64,000 nt of DNA from contig NZ_RZTZ01000015.1 in NCBI RefSeq assembly GCF_004005475.1, forward strand, positions 1 through 64,000, given 5' to 3'. Below, piece by piece: positions 62,256 to 64,000 of this stretch. A model generated the notes under the pieces. The model made no database searches and had not been told where the DNA came from. It saw only the letters and a program-made list of their open reading frames with translations. Each line of letters begins with the position of its first letter. Positions within the stretch are counted from its first letter, which is position 1. The translations under genes were made by a program, and so were the position numbers. This stretch comes from Niallia taxi (GTDB lineage: Bacteria; Bacillota; Bacilli; Bacillales; Cytobacillaceae).

Positions 62256-63443
62256 ATGATAAATAATTTTGATGAGGTAGTTAATCGGAGGAACACGTAT
62301 TCAGTCAAATGGGATGGCGGAAAAATGATTAAGGAGATGGGTCTTACGGAAAGATACGACGAAGACACTATTCCTTTGTTTACAGCGGACATGGATTTGC
62401 CTGTGCCAAATGCATTAGTCAAAGCATTGCATAAAACAGTGGACAACAGGATTTACGGCTATTCGATTTTTCCTGATGAATACTATGAAGCGATTCAATA
62501 TTGGTTCAAAAAAAGACATGACTGGGAAATAGAAAGAGACCATATTGTATATAGTCCTGGGACAGTGCATGCAATGAATATGGCTATTCGCGCCTTTTCC
62601 GAACCAGGTGAAGGTGTCATCATTCAGCGTCCGGTATATCCACCTTTTACTTCGGCTATTGAAGGAAACGGAAGAACAGTTGTTAATAATCCGCTTCAAT
62701 GTGATGAAAATGGCTACTATACCATCGACTTTGCAGATTTTGAAAGAAAAGCAAGTGATTCTAGCACAAAAATGTTCTTATTATGCAATCCTCATAATCC
62801 AACAGGAAGAAACTTTCGTAAAGAGGAATTACAAAGATTAGCAGATATTTGTAAAAAGCATGATGTTTTAATTATTGCAGATGAGATTCACGGTGATTTA
62901 ATTAGAAGTAATGAGCAGTTTATCCCAATGGCGAAAATAGCAGATAACGATTTGCTTATCACCCTTACAGCTATCAGCAAGACCTTTAATGTAGCAGGTC
63001 TCCATTGCACAAATGCGATTATTCCTAACTTAAAGCTTCGTAAACAATTTTTGAAAACAATGGGCTATCAAATGGCTTCACCATTTACCATTTCAGCGCT
63101 CATTGCCGTGTACCGAGAAGGAGAGGAATGGCTGGAGGATTTAAAAGCATATATTGATGGCACAATGGAAATGGTCAAGAAGTTTATCGACAAAAACATG
63201 CCGAAAGTGAAGGTAACGATACCTGAAGGAACCTATATTATGTGGATGGATTTTTCTGCGTATAATATAACGCCAGAGGAGGTTCATGACAGAATATATA
63301 ATAGAGCCAACGTCCTGCTCGAAGATGGAAGCATGTTTGGTGAAGAAGGAAAAGCATATCAGAGAATCTGTATTCCATCACCAAGATCTATTATCCAAAC
63401 TGCCTTGGAAAGAATGGCAAAGGAATTTGAAGATTTGCAGTAA
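62256..63443 (+). CDS. MalY/PatB-type PLP enzyme (cystathionine beta-lyase/aminotransferase)
   Basis: A 395-residue fold type I PLP protein. I prefer ATG 62256 to the GTG at 62247. Key parts: LFTADMDLPVPNAL near the N-terminus, YGYSIFPDEYYEAI, CNPHNPTGRNF, IIADEIHGDLI, and the PLP lysine in TAISKTFNVAGLHC. This set is the MalY/PatB pattern, with C-S lyase activity on cystathionine or related thioethers; some members regulate instead. It lies beside an SDR with no sulfur-metabolism genes, so the substrate is open. Confidence 0.88.
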   Translation: MINNFDEVVNRRNTYSVKWDGGKMIKEMGLTERYDEDTIPLFTADMDLPVPNALVKALHKTVDNRIYGYSIFPDEYYEAIQYWFKKRHDWEIERDHIVYSPGTVHAMNMAIRAFSEPGEGVIIQRPVYPPFTSAIEGNGRTVVNNPLQCDENGYYTIDFADFERKASDSSTKMFLLCNPHNPTGRNFRKEELQRLADICKKHDVLIIADEIHGDLIRSNEQFIPMAKIADNDLLITLTAISKTFNVAGLHCTNAIIPNLKLRKQFLKTMGYQMASPFTISALIAVYREGEEWLEDLKAYIDGTMEMVKKFIDKNMPKVKVTIPEGTYIMWMDFSAYNITPEEVHDRIYNRANVLLEDGSMFGEEGKAYQRICIPSPRSIIQTALERMAKEFEDLQ

Positions 63444-63612
63444 ACAATATGTCCTTTGAGCAGTGTGAGTTAATACGCATTGTTTAAGGGGTGTATAAAA
63501 AATGAAAAAAGGCAACGCTTTCCGTCTAGTTCAAAGGATTGCAGTTGTCTATTTTTAGGAGTATAATGTTCTCATTATCAATTTTTAATATAATGATATG
63601 GGGGCTTTTTGA

Positions 63613-64000
63613 TTGGACATTTTACATCAAATACTTTCTACTTACGCTTCATTCTTTGATGGAGAGATGTGGGTTAAAGTATTATCAGACCCTGTTTCTT
63701 GGGGATTAATTGGTTCACTTGTCATCCTTGAAGGACTTCTTTCAGCAGACAATGCACTAGTGCTTGCTATCATGGTTAAGCATCTTCCTAAGGACAAGCA
63801 AAAAAAAGCACTCACATATGGACTGATTGGAGCGTATTTTTTCCGCTTTTTATTCATCGGACTCGGAGTGTATTTAATTAAATTTACTTGGATTAAAGTA
63901 ATTGGTGCTGCTTATCTTGCTTGGATTGTTATCCAGCATTTCTTCCTTAATAATAAGGACGAGGAAGCAGGCGGCATAAAAAAAGACAGCTGGACTGTAC
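63613..64000 (+). CDS. TerC-family integral membrane protein (5' part, cut by window end)
   Basis: The frame opens with TTG 63613 (GGGGG 8 bases upstream) and runs off the window after 129 codons with no stop. It reads LDILHQILSTYASFFDGEMW, then the family signature LEGLLSADNALVLAIMV with its acidic Glu and Asp in the membrane, KHLPKDKQKKALTYGLIGAYFFRFLFIGLGVYL. TerC/YkoY proteins act in manganese export or in metal loading of exported proteins. The 170 bases upstream show no yybP-ykoY manganese riboswitch pattern that I can recognise. Confidence 0.85.
   Translation, partial: MDILHQILSTYASFFDGEMWVKVLSDPVSWGLIGSLVILEGLLSADNALVLAIMVKHLPKDKQKKALTYGLIGAYFFRFLFIGLGVYLIKFTWIKVIGAAYLAWIVIQHFFLNNKDEEAGGIKKDSWTV

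Noticed and set aside
63444-63612. Possible yybP-ykoY manganese riboswitch before the TerC-family gene
   Set aside because: The conserved GGGGAGUA-type core and its partner strand are not visible in these bases.

Overview
The window looks like chromosomal DNA from a low-GC, endospore-forming member of the Bacillaceae, meaning Bacillus sensu lato or a relative such as Niallia. The evidence is B. subtilis-type gene order for gltC-gltAB and pucABCDE, a SplA-like spore regulator, an RsbR-type stressosome protein, a YocH-like LysM/3D wall protein behind a WalR-like box, many TTG starts with strong AGGAGG ribosome sites, and sporulation-type (SigK/SigE) promoter matches. The genus is an inference. 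No rRNA, tRNA, CRISPR array, transposase or phage module was found.

Layout. 0-12 kb: a small SplA-like operon, oligoendopeptidase F, a membrane PAS histidine kinase, a LysM/3D wall protein, a coiled-coil protein, a chemoreceptor, a small HTH protein, and a pair formed by a PlsY-like acyltransferase and an unusual GNAT-class V aminotransferase fusion. 12-20 kb: one co-directional purine-degradation operon, pucA-B-C-D-E (xanthine dehydrogenase and its maturation), uraD, pucM and pucH, which should carry xanthine to allantoate; the uricase step is absent. 20-24 kb: purT behind two inverted PurR-type boxes, an oxalate/formate-type transporter and an AEC permease, followed by an intergenic repeat. 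24-36 kb: mixed housekeeping genes (CAP-domain protein, a 43-residue orphan peptide, M20 dipeptidase, branched-chain aminotransferase, DDAH-like hydrolase, HAD phosphatase, IDEAL protein, RsbR paralogue, old yellow enzyme, a second PepF). 35-42 kb: gltC divergent from gltA-gltB (glutamate synthase). 42-47.5 kb: HD hydrolase, a membrane protein, a UPF1-like helicase, and two cyclophilins.

47.6-61.1 kb is the most interesting part. It holds four glycosyltransferases, a four-gene nucleotide-sugar operon that resembles UDP-2-acetamido-2,6-dideoxy-L-hexose synthesis, a GalE-like epimerase, two paralogous 172-residue proteins with no Lys, His or Cys, a coiled-coil protein carrying a repeat I do not recognise, and two DUF1796 putative cysteine peptidases. 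Four of its transcription units start behind exact AC-N16/17-CATANNNTA promoters and two more have one mismatch. I read it as a mother-cell, late-sporulation locus that builds and attaches a spore-surface (coat or exosporium) glycan. That reading is inferred from promoter pattern plus gene content.

61.4-64 kb: a short-chain dehydrogenase, a MalY/PatB-type PLP enzyme, and the start of a TerC-family membrane protein cut by the window edge.
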